From: Nocardia aurantia
Lineage (GTDB): Bacteria > Actinomycetota > Actinomycetes > Mycobacteriales > Mycobacteriaceae
Length of the DNA stretch: 64,000 nucleotides
Assembly: GCF_009604425.1 (NCBI RefSeq)
Contig: NZ_WEGI01000002.1
Location: 62,001 to 126,000 of the forward strand
Reading direction: 5' to 3'
In this document: positions 27,651-35,852 of the stretch, piece by piece
Position numbering within the stretch: the stretch's first letter is position 1
Layout of the letters: every line of letters begins with the position of its first letter
The notes under the pieces: model-generated
Database searches by the model: none
What the model saw: only the letters and a program-made list of their open reading frames with translations
Told to the model about the DNA's origin: nothing
Made by a program: the position numbers and the translations under genes

Positions 27651-29056
27651 CGCGCCCCCAGCGCGCGCAGCGGGGACGACAGCGGTGCGACGGCGCGGAT
27701 GCCGCCGGTCTCGTCGAGCATGCCCAGCCGGTCCAGCCAGGCGGCGAATTCCGGCGCCGGCCGCAGGCCCAGCGCCCGCCGGGCGTAGAGGGCGTCGTGG
27801 AAACTCAGGCTCTGATAGCCGAGCATCACGTCGTCGGCGCCGGGCACGGTGATCACGAACGCCACCCCGGCGGCGGCCAGCAGGGTGAGCAGCGTGTCCA
27901 TGTCGTCGGCGTCGGCCTCGGCGTGGTTGGTGTAGCAGACGTCGACACCCATCGGCAGGCCCAGCAGCTTGCCGCAGAAGTGGTCCTCGAGCCCCGCCCG
28001 CACGATCTGCCGGCCGTCGTACAGATACTCGGGGCCGATGAAGCCGACCACCGTATTCACCAGCAGCGGATCCAGCGCGCGCGCCACCGCGTAGGCGCGG
28101 GCCTCCAGCGTCTGCTGATCGACCGGCTTGCCGTCCGTGCCCAGGTGCGCGCCGGCGCTCAACGCCGAACCCTGCCCGGTCTCGAAGTACATGACGTTGC
28201 CGCCGACGGTGCCGCGATCCAGCGCGCGGGCGGCCTCGGCCGCCTCGCGCAGCAGCGACAGCGTCACCCCGAATCCGGCGTTGGCGCCCTCGGTTCCGGC
28301 GATCGACTGGAACACCAGATCCACCGGCGCGCCCGCCTCGATCAGCCCGAGGGTGGTGGTGACGTGCGCCAGCACACACGCCTGCATCGGGATGTCGAAA
28401 CGCTGCCGCACGTCGTCGAGCAGTCGCAGCAGATCCGCGGTCACCGCCGGTGAATCGGTGGCCGGGTTGACGCCGATCACCGCGTCGCCACAGCCGAGCA
28501 GCAGACCGTCCAGCACCGCCGCGGCGATCCCACGCGGATCGTCCGTGGGATGGTTCGGCTGCAGCCGGGTCGCCAGCGTGCCCGGCGATCCGATGGTCGT
28601 CCGAAACGCGGAAACCACGCTGGCCACTTTCGAAACCATGATCAGGTCCTGATTTCGCATGATCTTGCTCACAGCCGCAACCATTTCCGGCGTCAGCCCC
28701 GGCGCGACGGCGGCCAGGGTGGCGGCCGCGCCGGGCCCCGCAGCAACCTCCAGCAACCAATCCCGCAGACCACCCACGGTGAGGTGCGCGACGCGCCCGA
28801 ACGCCGCACGATCGTGGGTGTCGATGATCAACCGCGTGACCTCGTCCGTTTCGTACGGCACGACCGGGTCGGCCAGCAGGTCCGACAGTGACAACTCCGC
28901 CAGTGCCCACTGCGCGGCAGCCCGCTCCGCATCGGAATGTGCTGCGCACCCGGCCAATTCGTCGCCGCTGCGACGCGGCGTCGCCTTCGCGAGCAGTTCC
29001 ACCGGACCGCGGAAGGTGTAGGTCGTCCCGCCCACGCGCTGATGATGAACGGCCAT
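27647..29056 (-). CDS. eutB: Ethanolamine ammonia-lyase large subunit EutB
   Basis: Catalytic TIM-barrel subunit, 469 residues, full length. Recognised by MRNQDLIMVSKVASVVSAFRTT, LQPNHPTDDP, DAVIGVNPATDS, QACVLAHVTTTL, FQSIAGTEGANAGFG and MYFETGQGSALSAGAH, all typical of EutB. ATG 29056 has a perfect AGGAGG ribosome site. First gene of the eutBC operon. An AACAATGTTG palindrome lies about 85 bp upstream, shared with the divergent MHYT gene. Could supply nitrogen and carbon from host or membrane phosphatidylethanolamine (inference). Confidence 0.96.
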   Translation of the reverse strand: MAVHHQRVGGTTYTFRGPVELLAKATPRRSGDELAGCAAHSDAERAAAQWALAELSLSDLLADPVVPYETDEVTRLIIDTHDRAAFGRVAHLTVGGLRDWLLEVAAGPGAAATLAAVAPGLTPEMVAAVSKIMRNQDLIMVSKVASVVSAFRTTIGSPGTLATRLQPNHPTDDPRGIAAAVLDGLLLGCGDAVIGVNPATDSPAVTADLLRLLDDVRQRFDIPMQACVLAHVTTTLGLIEAGAPVDLVFQSIAGTEGANAGFGVTLSLLREAAEAARALDRGTVGGNVMYFETGQGSALSAGAHLGTDGKPVDQQTLEARAYAVARALDPLLVNTVVGFIGPEYLYDGRQIVRAGLEDHFCGKLLGLPMGVDVCYTNHAEADADDMDTLLTLLAAAGVAFVITVPGADDVMLGYQSLSFHDALYARRALGLRPAPEFAAWLDRLGMLDETGGIRAVAPLSSPLRALGAR

Positions 29057-29139
29057 CGGCCCTCCTGTCCCCGTGGCCGCGCCGGCATGCGCGGCGGCAC
29101 CGCTCCCGATTGTGGCGCACGCAGATTGCGATAGCGGTC

Positions 29140-29149
29140 AACAATGTTG
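29140..29149. promoter_or_regulatory. AACAATGTTG palindromic motif between eutB and the second MHYT gene
   Basis: CAACAATGTTG is an 11-bp palindrome with one central base, 84 bp upstream of eutB and about 180 bp upstream of MHYT copy 2, so it could serve both divergent promoters. Same core as at 1771 and 25769. Confidence 0.4.
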
Positions 29150-29321
29150 CCTACCGATTGCCGGTGTTCGATTCCATCGTGCAAGACCCGAATCGCATCC
29201 TCGTACACGAAAGCATCTACGCAGTTCGCAAGGATCGACAGCGAGTTCGGGGTGCCGTAGATTCCGCTCGCCGCAATATTGCGGAACCTTAGAGAAGCCC
29301 GTGCACGCAGAGGAGTTTCGC

Positions 29322-30110
29322 GTGTTGCACACACACCATTTCGCCTATGGCTGGATCACCATCGTGATCGCCTATGTCATGTCGTTCGTCGGATCCCTGC
29401 TCGGCCTGCAGTGCGCACGCCGGGCCCGGACCTCCGATCGGGCCGGCGGCTGGCTGATCGCCGCCGCGATCGCCATCGGCGGTACCGGAATCTGGGTCAT
29501 GCACTTCGTGGCGATGCTCGGCTTCTCCGTCGACGGCGCCTCGATCCGCTACAACGTCCCGCTGACGCTGGCCAGCGCCGTGATCGCCGTCGTGGTCGTC
29601 TGGATCGGGCTGACCATCGTGTTCCGCGGGCAGCGGACCGGCCGGAGCGCGTGGTCGCTGCTGACCGGCGGCGTGGTCACCGGCCTCGGGGTCGCCGCCA
29701 TGCACTACTCGGGCATGTACGCGATGCGGATCGACGCGAGCATCACGTACTCGCCGGGCATCGTGGCGTTGTCGGTGGTGATCGCCGTCGTCGCGTCCAC
29801 CGCCGCGCTGTGGTTCACCCTGCACGTGCGCGGCACGCTGGTCAGCGTCGGCGCGGCGGTCATCATGGGCATCGCCGTGACCGGCATGCACTACACCGGC
29901 ATGCTCGCGATGCAGGCGCACGCGCAGGAGCTCGCCCCGGCCCCGACCGGCGCCGACGGCGTCCAGTTGCTGCTGCCGCTGATGATCGGGGTCAGCGTCG
30001 TGACCATGATGCTGCTGATCAATGTCGGCCTCACCGACAACGACGGCGAGGATCTGCGCATCGCTCCCGCCACCGGCGGCGCGGGCGGCCAGACGGGCGG
30101 GTTGCGCTAA
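29322..30110 (+). CDS. MHYT-domain integral membrane sensor-like protein (copy 2)
   Basis: 262 residues, seven hydrophobic helices and three MHYT motifs (WVMHFVAML, AMHYSGMYAM, GMHYTGMLAM). Very similar to copy 1 along its whole length: both share AAAIA(L/I)GGTGIWVMHF and SIRYNVP-like stretches, so they are probably an ancient local duplication now split by eutCB. GTG 29322 is chosen because AGGAG lies six bases before it. An upstream GTG at 29301 has no ribosome site. No output domain. Only 23 bp separate it from the rhomboid-like gene, so the two may be cotranscribed. Confidence 0.87.
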   Translation: MLHTHHFAYGWITIVIAYVMSFVGSLLGLQCARRARTSDRAGGWLIAAAIAIGGTGIWVMHFVAMLGFSVDGASIRYNVPLTLASAVIAVVVVWIGLTIVFRGQRTGRSAWSLLTGGVVTGLGVAAMHYSGMYAMRIDASITYSPGIVALSVVIAVVASTAALWFTLHVRGTLVSVGAAVIMGIAVTGMHYTGMLAMQAHAQELAPAPTGADGVQLLLPLMIGVSVVTMMLLINVGLTDNDGEDLRIAPATGGAGGQTGGLR

Positions 30111-30133
30111 CCGCCCGTGCCAGACTGACGGGC

Positions 30134-30943
30134 GTGGCTGCCACCGTCTTGACCCACTACCGTTCGCCCTGGACCCGGACCATCGACGTCGACGCGCAGT
30201 TACAGGCGTTCCGGGCCGGGATGCGCCGCCCCGGACGGCTCCCGGCGGTGCTGCGCGCGGGCCGCGACCTGCTCGCCGCGGCCCCCGCCAGCTGCGCCTA
30301 CTCGTTCACCCTCTTCATCACCTGGTGGACGCTGCGCGGCATCAGCGAATTCGCCGGGCACCGGCTGATCCTGTCGGCCTCCACGAACCTGCACAACATG
30401 CGCCGCGAGCCGGTGCAGGTGCTGGTGGCGTCGGCGTTCTGGACCGAGGGCGGGTTCCCGTGGGTCACCATCGCCGGCTTCCTGACCCTGATGGCCTTCG
30501 CGGAACGCTGGCTCGGCACGCTGCGCTGGATCATGGTGTTCGCGACCGGGCACGTGGCCACCACCCTGCTGATCGTCACCGGCATCGCCTACGCGGTCGA
30601 CCATCGGCTGATCCCGTTGAAGGTCGCGGTCGCCTCCGACGTCGGTTCGTCGTACGGCTTCTCCAGCGTCCTCGCGGCCCTCACCTTCCATCTGCGCGGC
30701 ATCCCGCGGGTGATGTGGGCGGTGGGCCTGCTCGGCTGGTACGGGTACGCCGCCGCGGCCGGGCGCACCTTCACCGACTACGGGCATCTGACCGCGATCG
30801 CGGTCGGCTTCGTCTCCGCCGCGCTCGCGGTGACGGTGTCACGGCAGCTGGAACGCGTGCGCGACCGCTCCGCGCGGGTGACTCAGGCCGGATCCGAGCC
30901 CTCCGGCAGCTCCGGGAAGCTGCCGTCCGGATCGGGCCGGTAG
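30134..30943 (+). CDS. Rhomboid-like intramembrane serine protease homologue
   Basis: 269 residues, six hydrophobic segments after a basic N-terminus. The GSSYG motif (171-175, Ser173) and a later His in TDYGHLTAI (His218) match the rhomboid Ser-His dyad on two helices. GHVATTLL and WFRMT-like conservation are weaker than in GlpG, as usual for the actinobacterial rhomboid-like group. Proteolysis is likely but unproven. GTG 30134, 23 bp after MHYT copy 2. Its last 61 bp overlap the convergent DUF952 gene. Confidence 0.72.
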   Translation: MAATVLTHYRSPWTRTIDVDAQLQAFRAGMRRPGRLPAVLRAGRDLLAAAPASCAYSFTLFITWWTLRGISEFAGHRLILSASTNLHNMRREPVQVLVASAFWTEGGFPWVTIAGFLTLMAFAERWLGTLRWIMVFATGHVATTLLIVTGIAYAVDHRLIPLKVAVASDVGSSYGFSSVLAALTFHLRGIPRVMWAVGLLGWYGYAAAAGRTFTDYGHLTAIAVGFVSAALAVTVSRQLERVRDRSARVTQAGSEPSGSSGKLPSGSGR

Positions 30944-31272
30944 CCGGTCACCCGGACCACCGCGGCCACCGGGATCGGGCCGTAGAGGTGCGGGAACAGC
31001 ATGGCGGCCGGATCGCCGGGCACACCCGGCTCCCAGCGCACGGGGGCCGCCAGCCGCCCCGGATCCAGCCACAGCAGCACCAGATCCGCCCGGCCGGCGA
31101 ACAGGCGGTTCGCCGGCAGATGGACCTGCGCCGGCGCCGACAGATGGATGAATCCCTCGGTCTCCAGCGAGGGCGCCCGGCGGCTGCCCGCGGCCCGCGC
31201 CTCGTCCCATTCCGCCCCGGTGCACAGATGCACCAGGACCCCCTCCGGCAGGTGCGCCGTCTCGTCGACCAT
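30883..31272 (-). CDS. DUF952 family protein
   Basis: 129 residues: LVHLCTGAEWDEARAAG, GFIHLSAPAQVHLPANRLFAG, LVLLWLDPGRL, WEPGVPGDPAAMLFPHLYGPIPVAAV. These are the conserved blocks of DUF952, a small fold related to ADP-ribosyltransferase or Tpt1-like folds by structure prediction in the literature. Activity unknown. Overlaps the 3' end of the rhomboid-like gene on the opposite strand by 61 bp, so the two transcripts must interfere or share a terminator. Confidence 0.85.
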   Translation of the reverse strand: MVDETAHLPEGVLVHLCTGAEWDEARAAGSRRAPSLETEGFIHLSAPAQVHLPANRLFAGRADLVLLWLDPGRLAAPVRWEPGVPGDPAAMLFPHLYGPIPVAAVVRVTGYRPDPDGSFPELPEGSDPA

Positions 31273-31642
31273 CGGCCGACCCTATCCGGCGTAGCCGCGA
31301 TCCGCGCTCGCAGCCCGCTGAACAGACCGTTTGCCATAAGCCGGGTGTGAGTGTCGGGGCGGCGGGGTAGTCTCCGCTTAGACAACTGGATCAGTGATTC
31401 GCGGTGGTTCGCACGACCGTTTCCGAGTACCCCGGCCTGTATGTTCGCTGACAGCGAAATGCCTGGTCATGTAAGGGAAAACACAGAGAAACATCTGCGG
31501 GAACAAACCCTCCGCGCCGAACGTCTGAGAAAGTAGTCATAGGCCACTGCTGGGAAGTAGCGGCGGGTGAGCCCGCGGAAGGGTCCGCGGGCCCGATACC
31601 AGGTGAACGGTCTTCTGCGCCGGGATCCAGGACGGAGGAGTC
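31273..31642 (+). ncRNA. Probable structured 5' leader or small RNA before the DUF7455 gene
   Basis: 370 bp without a gene, locally AT-richer than its surroundings. It contains inverted repeat TTCGCT/AGCGAA (31444-31458) and a strong 9-bp hairpin GCCCGCGGA/TCCGCGGGC with a 4-nt loop (31571-31592). A purine-rich ribosome site, GGAGGAG, lies just before the ATG at 31643. No known riboswitch class was recognised. Confidence 0.4.
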
Positions 31643-31837
31643 ATGCCAGGAACACTGACCAGCACCCCACTGACGGCGGTCGACCGGTGCGACCGCTGCG
31701 GTGCAGCCGCGCGGGTCCGCGCAGTCCTGCCCGGTGGTGGCGAGTTGCTCTTCTGCCAGCATCACGCCAACGAGCACATGGATCGCCTTCGTGAGCTCGA
31801 GGCCGTGATCGACACGGAGGCGGCGCCGGCGCTGTAA
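31643..31837 (+). CDS. DUF7455 small zinc-finger-like protein
   Basis: 64 residues. CDRCGAAARVRAVLPGGGELLFCQHHANEH supplies Cys16/Cys19 and Cys38/His40/His41 as likely metal ligands, followed by a helical RLRELEAVIDTE tail. Matches the small actinobacterial family now called DUF7455, found upstream of sigB (Rv2708c region) in Mycobacteriales. GGAGGAG ends two bases before the ATG at 31643, with further purines upstream. Followed by a strong intrinsic terminator, so it is a one-gene unit. Function unknown. Confidence 0.82.
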   Translation: MPGTLTSTPLTAVDRCDRCGAAARVRAVLPGGGELLFCQHHANEHMDRLRELEAVIDTEAAPAL

Positions 31838-31885
31838 AGCTCCTTCCCCGTCCGCTAGCACAACAGAATCCTCCAACAGAAGACC

Positions 31886-31914
31886 ACGGGCGGCCCGCAC
31901 GGGCCGCCCGTTTT
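31886..31914 (+). terminator. Intrinsic terminator after DUF7455 gene
   Basis: Perfect 11-bp stem ACGGGCGGCCC (31886-31896) / GGGCCGCCCGT (31901-31911), loop GCAC, followed by TTT. One of the few hairpins here with a T-run. Confidence 0.92.
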
Positions 31915-31947
31915 CTGTGCCCACGTCCGCGCCCGAGGGCGCGGACC

Positions 31948-33669
31948 TCACATCCGGCGCAGCGCCGCGATCCGGTCGGTCAGCTGATCGGCGGTGGCCA
32001 GCGCGGTGGGCGGTCCGCCGCATTCCCGCCGCAGTTCACCGTGGATCACGCCGTGCGGCTTACCGGTGCGATGGTGGTGCATGGCGACCAGGCTGTTCAG
32101 CTCGCGGCGCAACTCACCGAGTTTGTCGGCGGTGGCGACCCGCTCGGCCGCGGCCGTGGCGCTGGGGCCGGGCCCGGCCAGTTCGGCGACCTTCGCCGCG
32201 GTGCTGCGCTCGGCCACCTGCCGGGACTGCCGGTCGCGCAGCAGCGCGCGCATCTGATCGGCGTCCAGCAGGCCCGGGATGCCGAGATAGTCGGCCTCCT
32301 CGTCGCTGCCGGAGAAGGTGGCGGTGCCGAACGAGTCGCCGTCGTAGATCACCTGATCCAGTTCGGCGTCCGCGGCCAGCGCGACGAACTTGCGCTCCTC
32401 CTCGCCGGGCTCGTCCTTCTGCCGGTTGGCGTCGGTGAGCAGTTCGTCCTCGAACGCGTTCTTCTCCCGGTGCGGCTTGCCCAGCACGTGGTCGCGCTGC
32501 ACCTCGAGCTGTGCGGCCAGATCCAGCAGCACCGGCACCGAGGGCAGGAACACGCTCGCCGTCTCCCCCGGCCGGCGGGCGCGCACGAACCGGCCGATCG
32601 CCTGCGCGAAGTACAGCGGCGTCGACGCGCTGGTGGCGTACACGCCCACCGCGAGCCGGGGCACGTCGACGCCCTCGGACACCATGCGCACCGCCACCAT
32701 CCACGGTTCGGTGCTCGTGGCGAACTCGCTGATCCGGTTCGAGGAGCCGGGATCGTCGGACAGCACCACCGCCGGTTTGGAGCCCGAGATGTGTTCCAGC
32801 AGTTCGGCGTAGTCGCGCGCCTTCTCCTGATCGGTGGCGATCACCAGGCCGCCGGCGTCGATCAGGCCGGTGGCGCGCAGTTGCCGCAGCCGGGTGTCGG
32901 CCGCGGTCAGCACCTTCGACATCCAGTCGCCGGCCGGGTCCAGCGCGGTCCGCCAGGCGCGAGCCGTCTGTTCGGCGCTCAGCGGCTCACCCAGGCGGGC
33001 GGAGAACTCCTCGCCGGCGCTGTCGCGCCAGTGCGCCTCGCCGGAGTAGGCGAGGAACACCACCGGGCGAACCACGTTGTCGGCCAGCGCTTCCGAATAT
33101 CCGTAGGAGTAGTCCGGCCGGGAGCGCTGGAAGCCGGACTCGTCGGGCTCGTAGGTGACGAACGGGATCGGCGAATCGTCGCTGCGGAACGGGGTACCGG
33201 TCAGCGCCAGCCGCCGGGTGGCGTCGCCGAACGCCTCCGCGACGCCCTCGCCCCAGCTCTTCGCGTCGCCGGCGTGGTGGATCTCGTCGAGGACCACCAG
33301 AGTGCGCCGATTCTCGGTCCGCACACGGTGTTTGAACGGGTGCGAGGCGACCTGCGCGTACGTCACCACCACTCCGTGATAGTCGCCGGAGGTGGCACCC
33401 GTGGAGTTGGAGAAGTGGGAGTCCAGCTGGATCCCGGAGCGCGCGGCCGCCGCGGCCCACTGATGTTTGAGGTGCTCCGTCGGGGCGACCACGGTGATCT
33501 GGTCGACCGTGCGATCGGCCAGCAGTTCGGCGGCCAGCCGCAGCGCGAACGTGGTCTTACCGGCCCCGGGCGTGGCCACGGCCAGGAAATCGCGTGGCTT
33601 CGACGTCAGATACTTGGTGAGAGCCCTGCGCTGCCATGCACGTAACGAACTACCACCACCCGAAGTCAC
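31948..33669 (-). CDS. DEAD/DEAH-box (SF2) helicase
   Basis: 573-residue SF2 ATPase: LRAWQRRAL (Q-motif-like), Walker A ATPGAGKTT, VVVTYAQV, Walker B DEIHH, motif III TGTPFRS, motif V SEGVDVPRLAV and motif VI QAIGRFVRARRPG. This resembles type III restriction/XPB-like helicases acting on duplex nucleic acid; substrate unknown. The acidic linker after the helicase core and a helical C-terminus (RVATADKLGELRRELNSL) are family features. GTG 33669 (VTSGGGSSLRAWQ) is preferred, since a TAGTCT hexamer seven bases upstream would suit a leaderless start. In-frame ATG 33714 and GTG 33699 are alternatives. Confidence 0.88.
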   Translation of the reverse strand: MTSGGGSSLRAWQRRALTKYLTSKPRDFLAVATPGAGKTTFALRLAAELLADRTVDQITVVAPTEHLKHQWAAAAARSGIQLDSHFSNSTGATSGDYHGVVVTYAQVASHPFKHRVRTENRRTLVVLDEIHHAGDAKSWGEGVAEAFGDATRRLALTGTPFRSDDSPIPFVTYEPDESGFQRSRPDYSYGYSEALADNVVRPVVFLAYSGEAHWRDSAGEEFSARLGEPLSAEQTARAWRTALDPAGDWMSKVLTAADTRLRQLRATGLIDAGGLVIATDQEKARDYAELLEHISGSKPAVVLSDDPGSSNRISEFATSTEPWMVAVRMVSEGVDVPRLAVGVYATSASTPLYFAQAIGRFVRARRPGETASVFLPSVPVLLDLAAQLEVQRDHVLGKPHREKNAFEDELLTDANRQKDEPGEEERKFVALAADAELDQVIYDGDSFGTATFSGSDEEADYLGIPGLLDADQMRALLRDRQSRQVAERSTAAKVAELAGPGPSATAAAERVATADKLGELRRELNSLVAMHHHRTGKPHGVIHGELRRECGGPPTALATADQLTDRIAALRRM

Positions 33670-33882
33670 TCCAGAGAGACTAGCGAGCGATACCGACACG
33701 TGCCCAATCCACATCCCCGTGTCGCGGCCGAACCGGGCCGCCGGGCCGCGTCACCGCGGGCGGATCCGGTGCGGCCGAGCGGCCGGAAAGCCTTGGTTCC
33801 CTGGCCGGTTGCCGCGAGCCGCATCCGTACGGCACACGTGGAGGCGGCAATTCGGCCCGGCGTGGGCGATGCTGTAGTGACA

Positions 33883-35022
33883 ATGGACACTCCGCACCGC
33901 CCTCCCGATTCCCGCCGGCCCACCGGCCGCACCGTCCGTGCGGTCGCGCGCCTGCTCATGGCGGGGTGGAGCCGGGTGTGGGAGTTGCTCGTCCGCGTCG
34001 GGGTGAAGGCGTGGCGCGACTCGATCTTCGCGAAATCCGCGGCCGCCGCGTTCTGGCAGACGCTCTCGCTGGCGCCGCTGCTGCTGGGTGTGCTGGGCAG
34101 TCTCGGGTACGTCGGCAGCTGGTTCTTCGGGCCGGACACCGTGCACATCGTCGAGGGCAAGATCATCAGTTTCAGCCGGAACCTGTTCACCGCCACCGTG
34201 GTCGACGATCTGATCGCGCCGACCGTGCGGGACGTCCTGCAGCGCGGCCGAGGCGCGGTGGTGTCGGTCGGTTTCGTGCTCTCGCTGTGGGCGGGCTCGT
34301 CGGCGATGGCCACCTTCGTGGATTCCATCGTGGCCGCGCACGATGAGCAGGACGCGCGGCATCCGGTGTGGCAGCGCATCGTCTCGCTGGTGCTGTACCT
34401 GCTGTTCCTGGTGATGGCGGTGTTCGTGCTGCCGGTGGTGGCGCTCGGGCCGGTGCTGTTGCGCCGGATCCTGCCGGGGCAGTGGCGCGAACCCGGGCTG
34501 CGCCTGGTGGACGCCTTCTACTATCCGGGCACCGCGTTCCTGCTGATCCTGGCGCTCACCACGCTGTACAAGCTGGCCCTGCACCGGTCGCCGCCGTGGC
34601 ACCGGTTGTTCGGCGGTGCGCTGGTCGCTGGCGTGTTCTTCATGGTCGCCAGCGACGGGCTGCGGCGCTATCTCGGCTGGGTGGCCCGCACCGGCGTCAG
34701 CTACGGCGCGCTCGCGGCGCCGATCGCCTTCCTGCTGTTCACCTATTTCCTCGGCTTCGCGGTGGTCCTCGGCGCGGAGTTCAACGCGGCCGTGCAGGAG
34801 TTCTGGCCGGCCCACCGCAGCCGCTCACCGATGCGCCGGGTGGCGCGAGCGCCGCGGTCGGCTTACCGATGGGCACGGACGCGTCGCGGCCGGGCGCCGG
34901 GCGCGGAGGACGGATCGACCGAGGAGCGCGAGTCCGGCGCGGTGGCCTCGCCCGGCCCGGACCGGCCCGCGTGCGACGCTCCGCCGCCGGACCTGGCGCC
35001 CGCCGCGACGGGAGAGGGCTAG
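33883..35022 (+). CDS. YihY/BrkB family inner-membrane protein
   Basis: 379 residues with about six transmembrane helices. The YihY pattern FAKSAAAAFWQTLSLAPLLLG is near residue 50, and SYGALAAPIAFLLFTYFLGFAVVLGAEFNAAV is the conserved last two helices. A proline-rich cytoplasmic tail of about 75 residues follows. Orthologue of Rv2707. Once mis-annotated as ribonuclease BN; function unknown. ATG 33883 chosen; GTG 33877 two codons earlier is possible. The stop overlaps the convergent DUF3039 stop by 4 bp. Confidence 0.88.
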   Translation: MDTPHRPPDSRRPTGRTVRAVARLLMAGWSRVWELLVRVGVKAWRDSIFAKSAAAAFWQTLSLAPLLLGVLGSLGYVGSWFFGPDTVHIVEGKIISFSRNLFTATVVDDLIAPTVRDVLQRGRGAVVSVGFVLSLWAGSSAMATFVDSIVAAHDEQDARHPVWQRIVSLVLYLLFLVMAVFVLPVVALGPVLLRRILPGQWREPGLRLVDAFYYPGTAFLLILALTTLYKLALHRSPPWHRLFGGALVAGVFFMVASDGLRRYLGWVARTGVSYGALAAPIAFLLFTYFLGFAVVLGAEFNAAVQEFWPAHRSRSPMRRVARAPRSAYRWARTRRGRAPGAEDGSTEERESGAVASPGPDRPACDAPPPDLAPAATGEG

Positions 35023-35264
35023 TCGCCCTTGCGTAGCGTCTCGTAGATGCGCTTGCAGTCCGGGCAGACCGGCGAACCGGGCTTCGCCGACTTGGTGACC
35101 GGGAACACCTCCCCGCAGAGCGCCACCACGTGCGTGCCCATGACCGCGCTCTCGGCGATCTTGTCCTTCTTCACGTAGTGGAAGTACTTGGGAGTGTCGT
35201 TGTCGGTCGACTCGTCGGTCGTGCTGTCCGGGCGAACCAGGGTATCGGTACTCACGCCGTCCAT
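35019..35264 (-). CDS. DUF3039 family protein
   Basis: 81-residue protein: flexible acidic N-terminus, then FHYVKKDKIAESAVMGTHVVALCGEVF and CPDCKRIYETL. Cys50 plus the CPDC pair suggest a small metal site. This is DUF3039, widespread in actinobacteria near helicase and YihY genes; function unknown. ATG 35264; GTG 35255 is an alternative start. Confidence 0.85.
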   Translation of the reverse strand: MDGVSTDTLVRPDSTTDESTDNDTPKYFHYVKKDKIAESAVMGTHVVALCGEVFPVTKSAKPGSPVCPDCKRIYETLRKGD

Positions 35265-35381
35265 GATGCCAGCCGGGCAGCCGGCGGTCGTGTGCGACGG
35301 GCCGCCGGGCGGGCCGTTCGCGGATGCGCGCGCTCCCGGCGGGGTGTGCATTCGATCTCGTCCGGTGGAAGACTCGAAGGT

Positions 35382-35852
35382 ATGCAGCGTGAGGGCGATT
35401 CCCCCGATTTCCAGCCCGGCGATCCCCGGGCCCGCGACATCGAGGGCGACGACACCCCGCACCCGGCCTTCGAGACGCTCCCGCCGGGCAGCGTGCCGCG
35501 CCCGTCGCGTCCCGCTGCGGGCTACTTTCCCGGCGAGGGCAAGCATCCGGCGCTGATCACCGAGGCCGCGCCCTCGCTGGAGCAGCAGCATCGGGCGCGG
35601 GTGCGCCGGTACTCGCTGCTGATGGGGTTCCGCATCCCGTGCCTGGTGCTGGCGGCGGTCGCCTACAGCTTCTGGAGCAACGCGCTCATCTCGCTGCTGA
35701 TCATCGGCGTCTCGATCCCGCTGCCGTGGATCGCGGTGCTGGTCGCCAATGACCGGCCGCCGCGCCGCAAGGACGAGCCCAGCCGCTGGGACGAGCGGCG
35801 CGCGGCGAAGGCGGCACTCGAATCAGGCCATCACCGCGCCATCGACGGCTGA
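35382..35852 (+). CDS. DUF3099 membrane protein
   Basis: 156 residues. Soluble acidic/proline-rich N-terminal 65 residues, then ALITEAAPSLEQQHRARVRRY and two transmembrane helices (about 80-125), and a charged cytoplasmic tail. Conserved actinobacterial family of unknown function. ATG 35382. The last 30 bp overlap the convergent MFS gene. Confidence 0.83.
   Translation: MQREGDSPDFQPGDPRARDIEGDDTPHPAFETLPPGSVPRPSRPAAGYFPGEGKHPALITEAAPSLEQQHRARVRRYSLLMGFRIPCLVLAAVAYSFWSNALISLLIIGVSIPLPWIAVLVANDRPPRRKDEPSRWDERRAAKAALESGHHRAIDG

Noticed and set aside
26841..29056. Ethanolamine-utilisation microcompartment locus
   Set aside because: Only eutB and eutC are present; no shell, reactivase, dehydrogenase or permease gene adjoins them.
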